A stretch of DNA of 46,790 nt from assembly GCA_964558655.1 (NCBI GenBank), contig CAZLEX010000011.1, positions 1 to 46,790 of the forward strand. The letters run 5' to 3'. Both the position numbers and the translations under genes were made by a program. The stretch comes from RGIG6353 sp964558655. GTDB taxonomy: Bacteria > Bacillota > Clostridia > Oscillospirales > SIG627. Below the pieces are notes generated by a model. That model was given only the letters and a program-made list of their open reading frames with translations. It made no database searches and had not been told where the DNA came from. Of this stretch, positions 17,235 to 25,843 are shown piece after piece. The number at the start of each line of letters is the position of its first letter. Position 1 is the first letter of the stretch.

Positions 17235-18230
17235 TTATTTCAAAGTGTCCGGTGCGACAAGGTCATACTCGGGCGTAGTCTCTATGTCTGCCGTTTCTAT
17301 TTTATTTTCTATAAGATCCGAGTACATTCTGTTATACACGGTCTCGCGGAGAGTCTCCAAATCTCCCGCATCTACGGGAAGCAATTTCAATATATAAGTT
17401 CCGTCGGCGGTTTCGATACACCCGGAAACTTCGTTTTGCTCCAACCCATCGCACTCCGAAACAAATTCGGCATACGACTCATCGGTACGGCATATATACT
17501 CCGGAATGGAATCGTCAACACCGTATTCGCTCAAAAGCGACGAAAAATCTTCAGCATTTTCAGCTTTCTCAAGTGCGGTGTTCAAAACTTCTTCAAGTTC
17601 GTCTTCCCTATACTGTGTCTTGGTCTTAAGATATATATGCTCAATGTGATAATATTTTTCGTTAACATATTCCAAAATTTCATCATCACTCATTAAAGAT
17701 ACGCCGCTGTCACCGAAATAATGATCGTAAAGTTTATCGTACAATTGCCAGCCTTCGAGATAATAGGCATACAAATCTTCGGTCAGATAGTGCAATTGCA
17801 GTCCTGTTTTAAAGTCGTCTTTTCCGAGACTGTCGCGAAATTCTTCCAGTGTATCCCAAACCTGCTCAACATCGGAAGACACTCCCGCCTGAGCGCAGAG
17901 TGCCCTGATAGAATAAAGCTCCACAAGAATGTCCAGAACATTATCTTTCAAAACGCTGACATATTGAGGGTTTTCCTCCCAATATTTAAGCTGTGAATCG
18001 GACATTTGCTCTTTCATGTTCAGATAATAATACCTGTATTCCTGAAACGGAACGGATATACCGTTAATTTTAATAATACTGTCCGGCTTAAGTTGGTTTT
18101 CCCCATCAAGAATGTATCCGTCATCTCCGAAATTTTCAGCGGAAATAGTATCTTTTTTACAGGAAACGATAAAAACGCACAGCAATGCAAGAACAAACAC
18201 GGGAATAAGCGATTTAAAAAATTTTTTCAT
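17235..18230 (-). CDS. PrsA/SurA-like peptidyl-prolyl isomerase lipoprotein
   Basis: This is a 331-residue predicted membrane-anchored foldase. Signal peptide and lipobox IVSC put the acylated Cys at 24. A SurA_N-like helical domain (about 40-200; IKINGISVPFQEYRYYY, then charged helices) precedes a parvulin-like segment (about 205-300) with YHIEHIYLKT, AENAEDFSSLLSEYG and NEVSGCIETADGTYILKLL, which follow the parvulin pattern, though the central glycine-rich loop is altered. Such proteins help secreted proteins fold outside the membrane. Isomerase activity is uncertain. The frame opens at 18260, but GGTGA marks the ATG at 18230. Single gene with its own promoter and terminator. Confidence 0.82.
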   Translation of the reverse strand: MKKFFKSLIPVFVLALLCVFIVSCKKDTISAENFGDDGYILDGENQLKPDSIIKINGISVPFQEYRYYYLNMKEQMSDSQLKYWEENPQYVSVLKDNVLDILVELYSIRALCAQAGVSSDVEQVWDTLEEFRDSLGKDDFKTGLQLHYLTEDLYAYYLEGWQLYDKLYDHYFGDSGVSLMSDDEILEYVNEKYYHIEHIYLKTKTQYREDELEEVLNTALEKAENAEDFSSLLSEYGVDDSIPEYICRTDESYAEFVSECDGLEQNEVSGCIETADGTYILKLLPVDAGDLETLRETVYNRMYSDLIENKIETADIETTPEYDLVAPDTLK

Positions 18231-18272
18231 AGTCTCACCAATAAAATTATTTTTTCTCATATCATATGTTAC

Positions 18273-18301
18273 ATAATATCACAAAGATTATAAATAATCA
18301 A
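18273..18301 (-). promoter_or_regulatory. sigma-A promoter of PrsA-like gene
   Basis: TTGATT (18296-18301), 17 bp, TATTAT (18273-18278) on the minus strand, about 40 nt upstream of the chosen ATG. Confidence 0.7.
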
Positions 18302-18355
18302 GATAAAAAAGAAAAGCTTTTTTTACATTTTCGTTAATAAAGCACAGTCGTTATA

Positions 18356-19894
18356 TCAAAAAGTTTCGTGCGAAATTTCAAAGTTTGTCAAATTGTATTT
18401 TCTTATAAAATAAGACGGCGTACAGCTCCATGCGTGACACGCACTGTTCATAACGGAATCCGAATAGGGAGACACATACGGATCGCCTTTTACAAAAGCT
18501 TCCCAAAAAGTATCAGCCCCGAGTTTCATCATTTCTCCCCAATAGTCAATCATATACTCTATTCCCTCTTTAACCATTTGAGATTTAAACAAGGCTTCAA
18601 GCACATAATGATGCATATACGGAGTTACAGGCGAGAGATATTCGGAATTTCCGATACATTCTCTCAATATTCTTCGGGCGTCTTCACCCGTTACAACATC
18701 TGCCAAAATCATCCATACCTGAGAATGAACCGAGCGTTGATTTTTGTCATAATCGTTTTTAAAAGCACTACCGTCATAAAGATGTTTCAGCGATGAGTGT
18801 TTCAGCTCATCGGCAAATGCCGTGTATATTGCGGCATCTTCTTTTTTGCCGAGTTTTTCGCAAAGCTTGCAAAAAGAATTCAAGGCATAAATATATACTC
18901 CCATTGTAGCCGTAACCGGTTCAACATCTGCCCAATCGATAAAAGTCCACCAACCGTAATCTTCGGGACTTTGCAAAATTCCGTTGGAATCGAGCATTTT
19001 TTTCGTAAGCTCTATCTGTCTTTTCAGTATCGGATATAATTCTTCTGCAAGCTCCGCATCACCCGTATGTTCATAATAATCGCAAACGGTAACCACATAA
19101 AAAAGCGCGTAAGTCACAAGGTAAGCGTTACCCGTTTCAAGACAGGGTGATGTATACAAATAAGACGGCAGAAGAGTTGTTTCACTGTCAAAAGCCGCAA
19201 AAAGATACAGGCAGTGCCGAACTATATCGATATTATCGAATGTATAATAATTTGTAAGTGCCTGAAGCCTGAAATCTCCGATCCAAAGCCGGCGGTCTCT
19301 CTTTGGACCGTCCTCAAAAACTTCTTGCATACATTCGGAAAGAGTTTGCAAAGAAATTTTATCAATGCCTCCCAAAACTGTATTCGGGTTAAGGTTTGAA
19401 ATTGCGGAATAATCGGCAGATGTTTGTGAAATTGCCGTAAAATCACTTAATGTAAAAGGACGGGGGGACGCAATTACCGATATCTCAACATATCTGAAAG
19501 CATAACGGCGAGAAAGTTTCACTTCTCCCTTAGTGTCAAGCGTAACATAATCTTCCTGAAGCCATGAAGAACAAAGTGCTCCGTCATATGTCGAAAAATC
19601 ACGACGCATTTCATACGGCGTTTCCGCAAATTTTATCTTCAGTCGTACCGGAGCGTCTAAATAATCTTTATGCTGTCCGAGACGGAATTTAAAGTATCCT
19701 GTTATATGTCTGCCGAAATCCAGACAAATTTTATCTCCGGTATTGTAATATTCTTTTTCCGCCGCGACAATTTTCTCGGTATTTTGATAACAATTGCCGT
19801 TTTCGGTAAAATCGACAAAGGCTGTGGGTAATACTTCTTTTTCAAAAATTAGAGGTGTACAGCGTCCGGCTTTCAGTTCAAACTCTCTGTTCAC
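18356..19894 (-). CDS. GH78-like glycoside hydrolase (alpha-L-rhamnosidase family)
   Basis: This is a 512-residue protein with a beta-sandwich N-terminus (about 50-155) and an (alpha/alpha)6-barrel. Seen: the GH78 signature region as EDGPKRDRRLWIGDFRLQ (about 194-211) and a GADTFWEAF motif near Glu465. Compared with Bacillus RhaB (recalled catalytic set Asp567, Glu572, Asp579, Glu841), Asp195, Asp207 and Glu465 are conserved, but the Glu572 position is Asp200. It is much shorter than full-length GH78 enzymes and has no signal peptide, so it should act in the cytoplasm on imported oligosaccharides. It starts 2 nt after the MATE-kinase fusion gene stops, so the two are cotranscribed. The sugar specificity cannot be read from sequence. 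Confidence 0.8.
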   Translation of the reverse strand: MNREFELKAGRCTPLIFEKEVLPTAFVDFTENGNCYQNTEKIVAAEKEYYNTGDKICLDFGRHITGYFKFRLGQHKDYLDAPVRLKIKFAETPYEMRRDFSTYDGALCSSWLQEDYVTLDTKGEVKLSRRYAFRYVEISVIASPRPFTLSDFTAISQTSADYSAISNLNPNTVLGGIDKISLQTLSECMQEVFEDGPKRDRRLWIGDFRLQALTNYYTFDNIDIVRHCLYLFAAFDSETTLLPSYLYTSPCLETGNAYLVTYALFYVVTVCDYYEHTGDAELAEELYPILKRQIELTKKMLDSNGILQSPEDYGWWTFIDWADVEPVTATMGVYIYALNSFCKLCEKLGKKEDAAIYTAFADELKHSSLKHLYDGSAFKNDYDKNQRSVHSQVWMILADVVTGEDARRILRECIGNSEYLSPVTPYMHHYVLEALFKSQMVKEGIEYMIDYWGEMMKLGADTFWEAFVKGDPYVSPYSDSVMNSACHAWSCTPSYFIRKYNLTNFEISHETF

Positions 19895-19896
19895 AA

Positions 19897-21870
19897 TTAC
19901 CTCCCGATGTGTAAATTTTCAATTTTCGATTTCTCCCGCAATGCCGAAAAGATAATTTCAACGCTTTTTTCTATTCCTTCGGAACTGTCAACAGTTAAAT
20001 CGTAATGGCTTTCATCACTCCAATTCATGCCGGAAATGTTTTTGTAATAAGCACCTCTTGCGGCATCCGAGCGTCTTATATTTTCTTCGGCTTCATCGTG
20101 AGAATCCCCGTAAATTTCCCCGACTTTTGAAATGCGGTATTCCATCGGTGCATTTACAAAAACCGAAAAGAGATTTTCGCTGTCTCTCAAAACATAATCG
20201 GCAGCTCTTCCGACAATAACGCAACTGCCGTTTTCGGCAATTCTTTTGATTATTTTATGTTGGGCTTCAACCGCAGTTTTTACGGCATTTTTACTCAAGT
20301 ACAGCTCACGGAGAACTTGCGGAGAATTTTTGTTGATATCGGAAACAAATTCCTTATCAAAACCGCACTCTTTTGCCGCGAGTGCCGTCATTTCTTTATA
20401 ATAAAAAGGTATACTGAGTTTTTCCGCCAAAAGTTTCCCTATTTGTTTGCCGCAGGAACCGTGAGTTCTGGCAATTGTGACAACAACACCGGGTACGGAA
20501 GGTTTAATACATACATCGGAGTGTACCGTGTCTTTGTTTTCATACTGCGACAGTGAAGCGAAAAATTTCACGGAAAGGAAAAATCCGAGAAGCGACACAA
20601 CGATATCGGTTACGGGATAAGTGAGCCAGAAGTATTTTAAGCCGAAACGGGAAAACGCATATGCAAGCGGGACAAACAGAAAAACAGTCCGAATAACCGT
20701 AAGAGCTGAACTGACAAGACTTTTGCCCACCGCCTGAAAGAGCACCGGATATGTGAGAGATACGGCAAGAGGGACAAAGCTCAGACCTATAATTCTGAAA
20801 GCCGTAACCCCTTCTCTTATAACTTCGGTATCTCCCGAAAACAGTTTAATCATAGGTTCCGGGATAATTTCAAAGCAGAGCGTTCCCAAAATCATTAAAG
20901 CACCGCCGAAAAGAAGTGCGGTATTCAAAGTTTTTTTGCATCTGTCGATTTTTTTTGACGCATAATTAAAACTGATTACGGGTACAATGCAAGTTTGCAT
21001 AGCACTTACCGGAATAAAAAAGAACGATTGCCATTTATAATAGAGTCCGAGAACCGTTACGGCGGCGTCCGAGAAAGTCGCGAGAATCATATTAAGGCCG
21101 AATATGTAAAGCGTGTATGCCGACTGCATTAAAATATTCGGCAAACCGAGTTTGAATATCTTTGTAACACAGTGAAAATATTTGTTAAGAGGAGGAGATT
21201 TTACAAATCCTTTTTTCATTACCGCAAGTGCGGCGGCAACCTGTCCCGCAACGGTAGCGACAGCAGCTCCGCGAACTCCCATTTCCCTCAATCCGAACAT
21301 TCCGAAAATCAGTATCGGATCGAGAACAATATTAACCACCGCCCCGATAATTTGAGCTATCATCGGAGTTTTCATATCCCCTTTTGCCTGAAGCACTTTT
21401 GTCCAGACGCTTTCCAAAAAAATCCCGAAACTGCACACACAAACAGTACGCCCGTAAGTAATTACATCTTCCGTAACCTGCGGTGAATCTGTCTGCAATC
21501 TTGCGTATAATGGCATAAAAAAGTATGAAAACACGGCAAACAAAACCCATAAAACGAGAGCAAGCGGTGCCGCCACACCTGCGTATTCGTAAGCTTTTTT
21601 GTCCTCTCCTATTCCGAACTTTGCCGCCATTACCGTATTGATACCGACGCCGACACCTACGGCAAGTGCAATCATCAAGAGCTGAAGCGGATAAACTATG
21701 GAAAGTGCCGTAAGTCCGAAATCCGAATATTTGCCCACAAAAATACTGTCGACTATGTTGTAAAGAGCCTGTATAAGCTGTGCAAGCATTACGGGCGGTG
21801 CCAATTTTAAGAGTATTTTGCCGACTTTTTCCGTACCGAAATAATTATTTTGCTGTTTTGTACTTTCCAT
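19897..21870 (-). CDS. MATE transporter fused to cytidylate-kinase-like domain
   Basis: This is a 657-residue fusion. Residues about 10-440 are a 12-helix MATE (multidrug/Na+ antiporter) protein, opening with the typical PVMLAQLIQALYNIVDSIFVG. Residues about 459-657 match the cytidylate kinase-like family: P-loop ARTHGSCGKQIG (467-478), AEKLSIPFYYKE, IVGRAADYVL, an RRSDAARGAYY arginine-rich lid and a final HYDLTVDSS strand. The kinase end lies on the cytoplasmic side if the 12-helix topology holds. The frame opens at TTG 21885, but GGGAG marks the ATG at 21870. No frameshift or stop separates the halves, so this is one protein. The fusion suggests transport linked to nucleotide phosphorylation or sensing. 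Confidence 0.88.
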   Translation of the reverse strand: MESTKQQNNYFGTEKVGKILLKLAPPVMLAQLIQALYNIVDSIFVGKYSDFGLTALSIVYPLQLLMIALAVGVGVGINTVMAAKFGIGEDKKAYEYAGVAAPLALVLWVLFAVFSYFFMPLYARLQTDSPQVTEDVITYGRTVCVCSFGIFLESVWTKVLQAKGDMKTPMIAQIIGAVVNIVLDPILIFGMFGLREMGVRGAAVATVAGQVAAALAVMKKGFVKSPPLNKYFHCVTKIFKLGLPNILMQSAYTLYIFGLNMILATFSDAAVTVLGLYYKWQSFFFIPVSAMQTCIVPVISFNYASKKIDRCKKTLNTALLFGGALMILGTLCFEIIPEPMIKLFSGDTEVIREGVTAFRIIGLSFVPLAVSLTYPVLFQAVGKSLVSSALTVIRTVFLFVPLAYAFSRFGLKYFWLTYPVTDIVVSLLGFFLSVKFFASLSQYENKDTVHSDVCIKPSVPGVVVTIARTHGSCGKQIGKLLAEKLSIPFYYKEMTALAAKECGFDKEFVSDINKNSPQVLRELYLSKNAVKTAVEAQHKIIKRIAENGSCVIVGRAADYVLRDSENLFSVFVNAPMEYRISKVGEIYGDSHDEAEENIRRSDAARGAYYKNISGMNWSDESHYDLTVDSSEGIEKSVEIIFSALREKSKIENLHIGR

Positions 21871-21933
21871 TTCAATTACTCCCAAATACTCGATATCAAA
21901 AAATCAGTGCAAACGAACGCTGTTTTTAATCAA

Positions 21934-21968
21934 TAAAAATCTCCCCGAACATCGTTCGAGGAGATTTT
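21934..21968 (-). terminator. terminator of tRNA-Gln
   Basis: A 15-bp stem (21936-21950 with 21954-21968, one mismatch or G-T pair, 3-nt loop) followed by a T tract on the minus strand. Its outer base overlaps the last base of the encoded CCA end. Confidence 0.8.
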
Positions 21969-22043
21969 GGCTGGGATGGCTGGGCTCGAACCAGCGAGAT
22001 GCAAGAGTCAAAGTCTTGTGCCTTACCACTTGGCTACATCCCA
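21968..22043 (-). tRNA. tRNA-Gln (anticodon UUG), CCA encoded
   Basis: Minus-strand cloverleaf of 76 nt: acceptor TGGGATG pairs with CATCCCA, anticodon stem CAAGA/TCTTG encloses loop CTTTGAC with anticodon TTG, and the T-arm has GGTTCGAGC. Discriminator G is followed by an encoded CCA (21968-21970). A consensus-like promoter lies 14 bp upstream and a terminator follows directly. Confidence 0.95.
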
Positions 22044-22056
22044 AAGTGCACATGAT

Positions 22057-22085
22057 ATGTTACCACAAAACACTGATTTTGTCAA
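22057..22085 (-). promoter_or_regulatory. tRNA-Gln promoter
   Basis: TTGACA (22080-22085), 17 bp, TAACAT (22057-22062) on the minus strand, with the predicted start about 7 nt before the mature 5' end. Confidence 0.75.
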
Positions 22086-22207
22086 TAGATTAAAATACAA
22101 AATCTCAGCTTTAGAATTTTTATCAATATACACAGTGTCAAAATTCACTCATACAATGTGACACAGCGAAAAAAGCACATAAGACGGGCAAAGTAAATTA
22201 CAAAGAT

Positions 22208-23587
22208 TTAAGACGCAGTACTTTCCTCAAGAGAGGCAGTCTTTTTCTTCAAGCGGTGCATTTCGAGGAAGTAATATACTACAAAAGCAATTCCGTATAT
22301 TGCCGTTTCGAGAGATTCAACGAAAATTCTGCCAACCGCACCCGTTTTTAAAACGGAAATCGCATAATATGTTGCCGGAATCCTGAAAACCCACATAGTT
22401 ATTACCAATGTCAGCATAGGCATACGGACATTTCCGTATCCACGGATACCGGCAGACAAAACATTGCCGAAAGCCCAAACAAAAGAAATGGTAAACAAAT
22501 ACACTTTAAAGGTTTTGACTACGGGAGCGATTGACTGAGCGTCCCGTGTATACAGCAGAGCGAATTTATCGGCTGTTACCGCAAAGCCTAACGACAAAAG
22601 CATAAAAATGAAAGTCGCGATAAGCGTTAACTTCATGGACAGCTTAAGAGATTTGACATTCTCGCCGGCACCGTGATACCTTCCCGCAAGTATTTGTACG
22701 ACAAGTGCGATTGAATTCGGAAGAGCTAAAATGAGCGAGCGCATGGAGCATACAACCGAAAATACATAAGTTTCCAAATCCCCCATATCGGCAAGAATTT
22801 TAGATAAAACAACTCCGCCGACAGAGATGAGGAAAGTCTCCGCACACATCACTACGCCGATACGAAATATCTCCCTTACCGAACCGAAATCGACAAAATG
22901 TTTAAAATCAAACATACAGCCGTCAAAAATGCCGATTTTCTTCACAATAACGGTGCATACTGCCAAAGAATATATCTTAGATACAGCCATAGCAATGCAT
23001 AAGCCCCAAATTCCGAAATCAAAGACGAGCATAAACAGAGCTTTGAACAAAAGATCGACAAGTGCGACGGACATGGAAATCAGAAATGCGGCTTTTGTAT
23101 TCAAGCAGGAACGCATTACCCCGATGCAATTGGTTTGATAAAAAGTAATCGGAAAAGAAAGTACTGAAAAAATAAGGTAAGGCGTAGAAAGTTTAAAAAA
23201 AGCCTCCGACATATTCGGATATGTAACACGGAGCAATGGATTACCGAAAATCAGAAGCAAAACAGCGATGCACAACGCAATCGAAATTCCGCAATGCATG
23301 GAAGTTTTAAAAAGGCTACGGGATTTTTCGGTATCGTTTGCACCCATAGAATGACTCATAAGTATTGCCGTTCCCGAAGCAACACAACCGTAAAATGCAC
23401 CCGGAAGACCGGTTACGCTCGAAACGAGAGTGGTAACATTAAGAATATTCGGATCGATATTCGACGAGAGCATACTCGAAAGTACGCTCAGAAAAATCGA
23501 AGCAAACTGCTCGGCGAAAATAGGAAGCCAAAGAACAAAAATCAAAGATACATCGGGACTTACAAACTTCTTTCGAATAAGTTTCAT
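22208..23587 (-). CDS. MATE family efflux transporter
   Basis: This is a 459-residue, 12-helix membrane protein of the MATE/NorM superfamily that exports drugs or metabolites in exchange for Na+ or H+. Seen: the N-terminal LWLPIFAEQFASIFLSVLSSML helix, two pseudo-symmetric halves with PGAFYGCVASGTAILMSHSMGA in the first and ALPNSIALVVQILAGRYHGAG in the second. It differs clearly from the MATE half of the fusion 300 bp away, so it is not a recent duplicate. The frame opens at GTG 23602, but GAGGTG marks the ATG at 23587. Monocistronic, with a strong promoter and a palindrome at the predicted start site. Substrate unknown. Confidence 0.9.
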   Translation of the reverse strand: MKLIRKKFVSPDVSLIFVLWLPIFAEQFASIFLSVLSSMLSSNIDPNILNVTTLVSSVTGLPGAFYGCVASGTAILMSHSMGANDTEKSRSLFKTSMHCGISIALCIAVLLLIFGNPLLRVTYPNMSEAFFKLSTPYLIFSVLSFPITFYQTNCIGVMRSCLNTKAAFLISMSVALVDLLFKALFMLVFDFGIWGLCIAMAVSKIYSLAVCTVIVKKIGIFDGCMFDFKHFVDFGSVREIFRIGVVMCAETFLISVGGVVLSKILADMGDLETYVFSVVCSMRSLILALPNSIALVVQILAGRYHGAGENVKSLKLSMKLTLIATFIFMLLSLGFAVTADKFALLYTRDAQSIAPVVKTFKVYLFTISFVWAFGNVLSAGIRGYGNVRMPMLTLVITMWVFRIPATYYAISVLKTGAVGRIFVESLETAIYGIAFVVYYFLEMHRLKKKTASLEESTAS

Positions 23588-23645
23588 AATACACCTCGAC
23601 ACTTCGTGTCAGTCATCATTTGTACCGTTTCGTTACCTTGCTGTA

Positions 23646-23674
23646 ACTATACCGAAAACGCCGGCATTTGTCAA
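23646..23674 (-). promoter_or_regulatory. MATE gene promoter with operator-like palindrome
   Basis: TTGACA (23669-23674), 17 bp, TATAGT (23646-23651) on the minus strand. GTTAC-6 bp-GTAAC (23632-23647) overlaps the edge of the -10 and the expected start site, a natural repressor position. A second small hairpin GACAC-3-GTGTC precedes the ribosome binding site. Confidence 0.7.
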
Positions 23675-23710
23675 TAGTTTTTTCAAAAATTAAAAATAAA
23701 ATTTATATAC

Positions 23711-24949
23711 TCAGCCCCGTTTGTCAATCACAAAATGAACAGGCAGAGATTTTTTATATATCGGAGTGATTTCGCCCTGAACAAGCGGTAAAATCCATTC
23801 AAGACATTCATCTGTTACATTGTTTTTTGCGTCATTTATAAATTCAAGCGGTACATTGCGAACCGAATTTGCGATTTCGGACAAGTCGGCATCGTCGCAT
23901 ACGCATTTGTACGGTACATCGGACAGTCTTTTAAAAACAGGCATACGGCCCGAAATTTCGCTCAGAGCAAGCTTTACGGCATACTTTCCTATCATAACAG
24001 ATTCCGTTATATCGGTTTTTGACAGAGTGTGAGAAGCACACCTTTGAAGAATATTAATCTCAACCGAACGGGCTTTACAGCCGATTTCTTCACGCACTGT
24101 TTTTTCAAGCTCCTTACCGGTCCCCGATAGAGCTTTATGCCCGAATACATCGACACCGGCTGTCAGGGAATTATGACATATGTAATTTCCGTCATTATAC
24201 TTTATTCCCTCCGAAACTGCTATGACCGCATTATGTTTGTGTTTTAATACGCCTTTGACATCGGATATAAATTTATCCCGTGAAAAAGGCACCTCCGGCA
24301 AATAAACAAGGTCTGGCGATGTTCCGTTCACAATTCTCGAAAGTGCCGAACACGCGGTAAGCCAGCCGGCATCTCTGCCCATTATTTCTATAATTGTAAC
24401 GGCATCTGTATCATATACCTCCGTATCCCGTATCATTTCCGCACACGAAATCGCAAGATATTTTGCGGCAGAACCGAATCCGGGAGCATGATCGGTTAAA
24501 GGCAAATCGTTATCGATGGTTTTCGGAACACCTATAAATCTTATCGGTGAATTTATTTTTCTTCCGTAGACGGAAAGTTTATATACCGTATCCATGGAAT
24601 CGTTTCCGCCGATATAGAAGAAATATTTTATTTCTCTTCTTTCCAAAAAATCAAAAATAAGTTTGTAAATTTCCCCTTCGCTGTCTTCGGTGTCGGGTGA
24701 AGGTAATTTTTTTCGGCAGGAACCCAAAGCAGCGGCGGGAGTAAGTTCCAGAACGGCTGCGTCGTCATCGTTTTTTACAACTTCAAATAAATTGCAGAAT
24801 TTTTCGTTCAAAATGCCTTGAATACCGTAAAAAGAGCCATACAAAGCATCGATTTTACCGCTCTCGCGACACGCTTTTATAACTCCGGAAAGAGTTGCGT
24901 TAATTGCCGCCGTCGGTCCTCCGGATTGCCCCACTATTGCATTTGTCAT
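23711..24949 (-). CDS. pfp: 6-phosphofructokinase, PPi-dependent type
   Basis: This glycolytic enzyme converts fructose-6-P to fructose-1,6-bisphosphate; 412 residues. Seen: N-terminal GQSGGPTAAIN, GGNDSMDT (114-121), PKTIDNDLP (142-150), and MGRDAGWL. ATP-dependent enzymes have GGDGS and PGTIDND; the Asp/Asn-Asp form and the Lys of PKTIDND are established marks of pyrophosphate use, so I infer a PPi donor. That makes the step reversible and saves ATP, common in anaerobes. It is the last gene of the seven-gene operon that begins with the ECF S-component, 9 nt after hslO, with AGGAG before the ATG. No terminator is obvious after it. Confidence 0.93.
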   Translation of the reverse strand: MTNAIVGQSGGPTAAINATLSGVIKACRESGKIDALYGSFYGIQGILNEKFCNLFEVVKNDDDAAVLELTPAAALGSCRKKLPSPDTEDSEGEIYKLIFDFLERREIKYFFYIGGNDSMDTVYKLSVYGRKINSPIRFIGVPKTIDNDLPLTDHAPGFGSAAKYLAISCAEMIRDTEVYDTDAVTIIEIMGRDAGWLTACSALSRIVNGTSPDLVYLPEVPFSRDKFISDVKGVLKHKHNAVIAVSEGIKYNDGNYICHNSLTAGVDVFGHKALSGTGKELEKTVREEIGCKARSVEINILQRCASHTLSKTDITESVMIGKYAVKLALSEISGRMPVFKRLSDVPYKCVCDDADLSEIANSVRNVPLEFINDAKNNVTDECLEWILPLVQGEITPIYKKSLPVHFVIDKRG

Positions 24950-24958
24950 AAATTTCTC

Positions 24959-25843
24959 CTAAAACTTCGCTTTATTTTTTAAATCGCACAGCTCGTTAAC
25001 CGAAAACGGATAACTTTTATTGCAAAAAGCACACTGCGTTACGATATCTTTTCCCTCATCTATCATTTCACCGATTTCTTTTGCACCGAGACTCATTATA
25101 CCCCGTGAATATTTTTCTTTTGAGCAAGTGCATTTGAACTCTGTAAAAATCTCGTCGAATTTTTCAAACTTAATACCGTTAAAAAGTATCTGCGCAAAAT
25201 CATCGGCATTTTTCCCTTCTTTCATGAGAGAGGTAACCGAATTAAAAAGTTTTACATTGGTCTCTATTATATCCGTTATGTCTTCCGACGCTCCCGGCAA
25301 AAGCTGTATAAGAAAGCCTCCGGAACACAGGCAATAATCGTTTTGAGAAACAAGCACACCGAGTGCACAGACCGACGGCGTCTGCTCGCTTTGGGCAAAG
25401 TACGCGGTTATATCTTCGGCTATTTCTCCGCTAACCAGCTCGCACATTCCGACATAAGGCTCTTTTCCTCCCAAATCACGAATAACATACAAAGTTCCCT
25501 GTCCCACCAGAGTACCGACATCAAGTTTTCCGTCGGCTCTCACCGGAACATCGGCTTTGGGATTCGCAACATACCCGCGAACATTTCCTTCGTAATCAGA
25601 GGCACATACAACGGAGCCTACGGGACCGTCGCCGTTTATTCTCAAAGTAAGCGAATCTGTGGGATTTTTCATAAGCGAACCCATAATCGATGCGGCAGTC
25701 AGAGCACGGCCGAGTGCCGCCGATGCGGTAGGCGAAGTGGAGTGAATGTTCATTGCATTTTGCACAATGTCGGTAGTATCGGCAAAAATAAGCCTTGCCG
25801 ATCCGTCTTCGGTTATATAACGGTGTATTGCAGATTTATTCAT
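24959..25843 (-). CDS. hslO: redox-regulated chaperone Hsp33
   Basis: This cytosolic holdase is activated by oxidation; 294 residues, normal length. Seen: the C-terminal zinc-binding cysteines as CTC (C238, C240) and CAFC (C271, C274), which bind Zn when reduced and form disulfides on oxidation. The N-terminal domain carries the family pattern SPTASAALGRALTAASIMGSLMK and GDGPVGSVV. It overlaps the upstream methyltransferase gene by 4 nt (ATGA), implying translational coupling, and is followed by pfp. Confidence 0.96.
   Translation of the reverse strand: MNKSAIHRYITEDGSARLIFADTTDIVQNAMNIHSTSPTASAALGRALTAASIMGSLMKNPTDSLTLRINGDGPVGSVVCASDYEGNVRGYVANPKADVPVRADGKLDVGTLVGQGTLYVIRDLGGKEPYVGMCELVSGEIAEDITAYFAQSEQTPSVCALGVLVSQNDYCLCSGGFLIQLLPGASEDITDIIETNVKLFNSVTSLMKEGKNADDFAQILFNGIKFEKFDEIFTEFKCTCSKEKYSRGIMSLGAKEIGEMIDEGKDIVTQCAFCNKSYPFSVNELCDLKNKAKF

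Noticed and set aside
18302..18355. AAAAGCTTTT palindrome followed by T-rich DNA after the GH78 gene as a terminator
   Set aside because: The palindrome has no loop and almost no GC, so a stable terminator hairpin is unlikely.
19897..23587. The two MATE genes as a recent tandem duplication
   Set aside because: Their sequences are dissimilar, only one carries the kinase domain, and a tRNA gene separates them.
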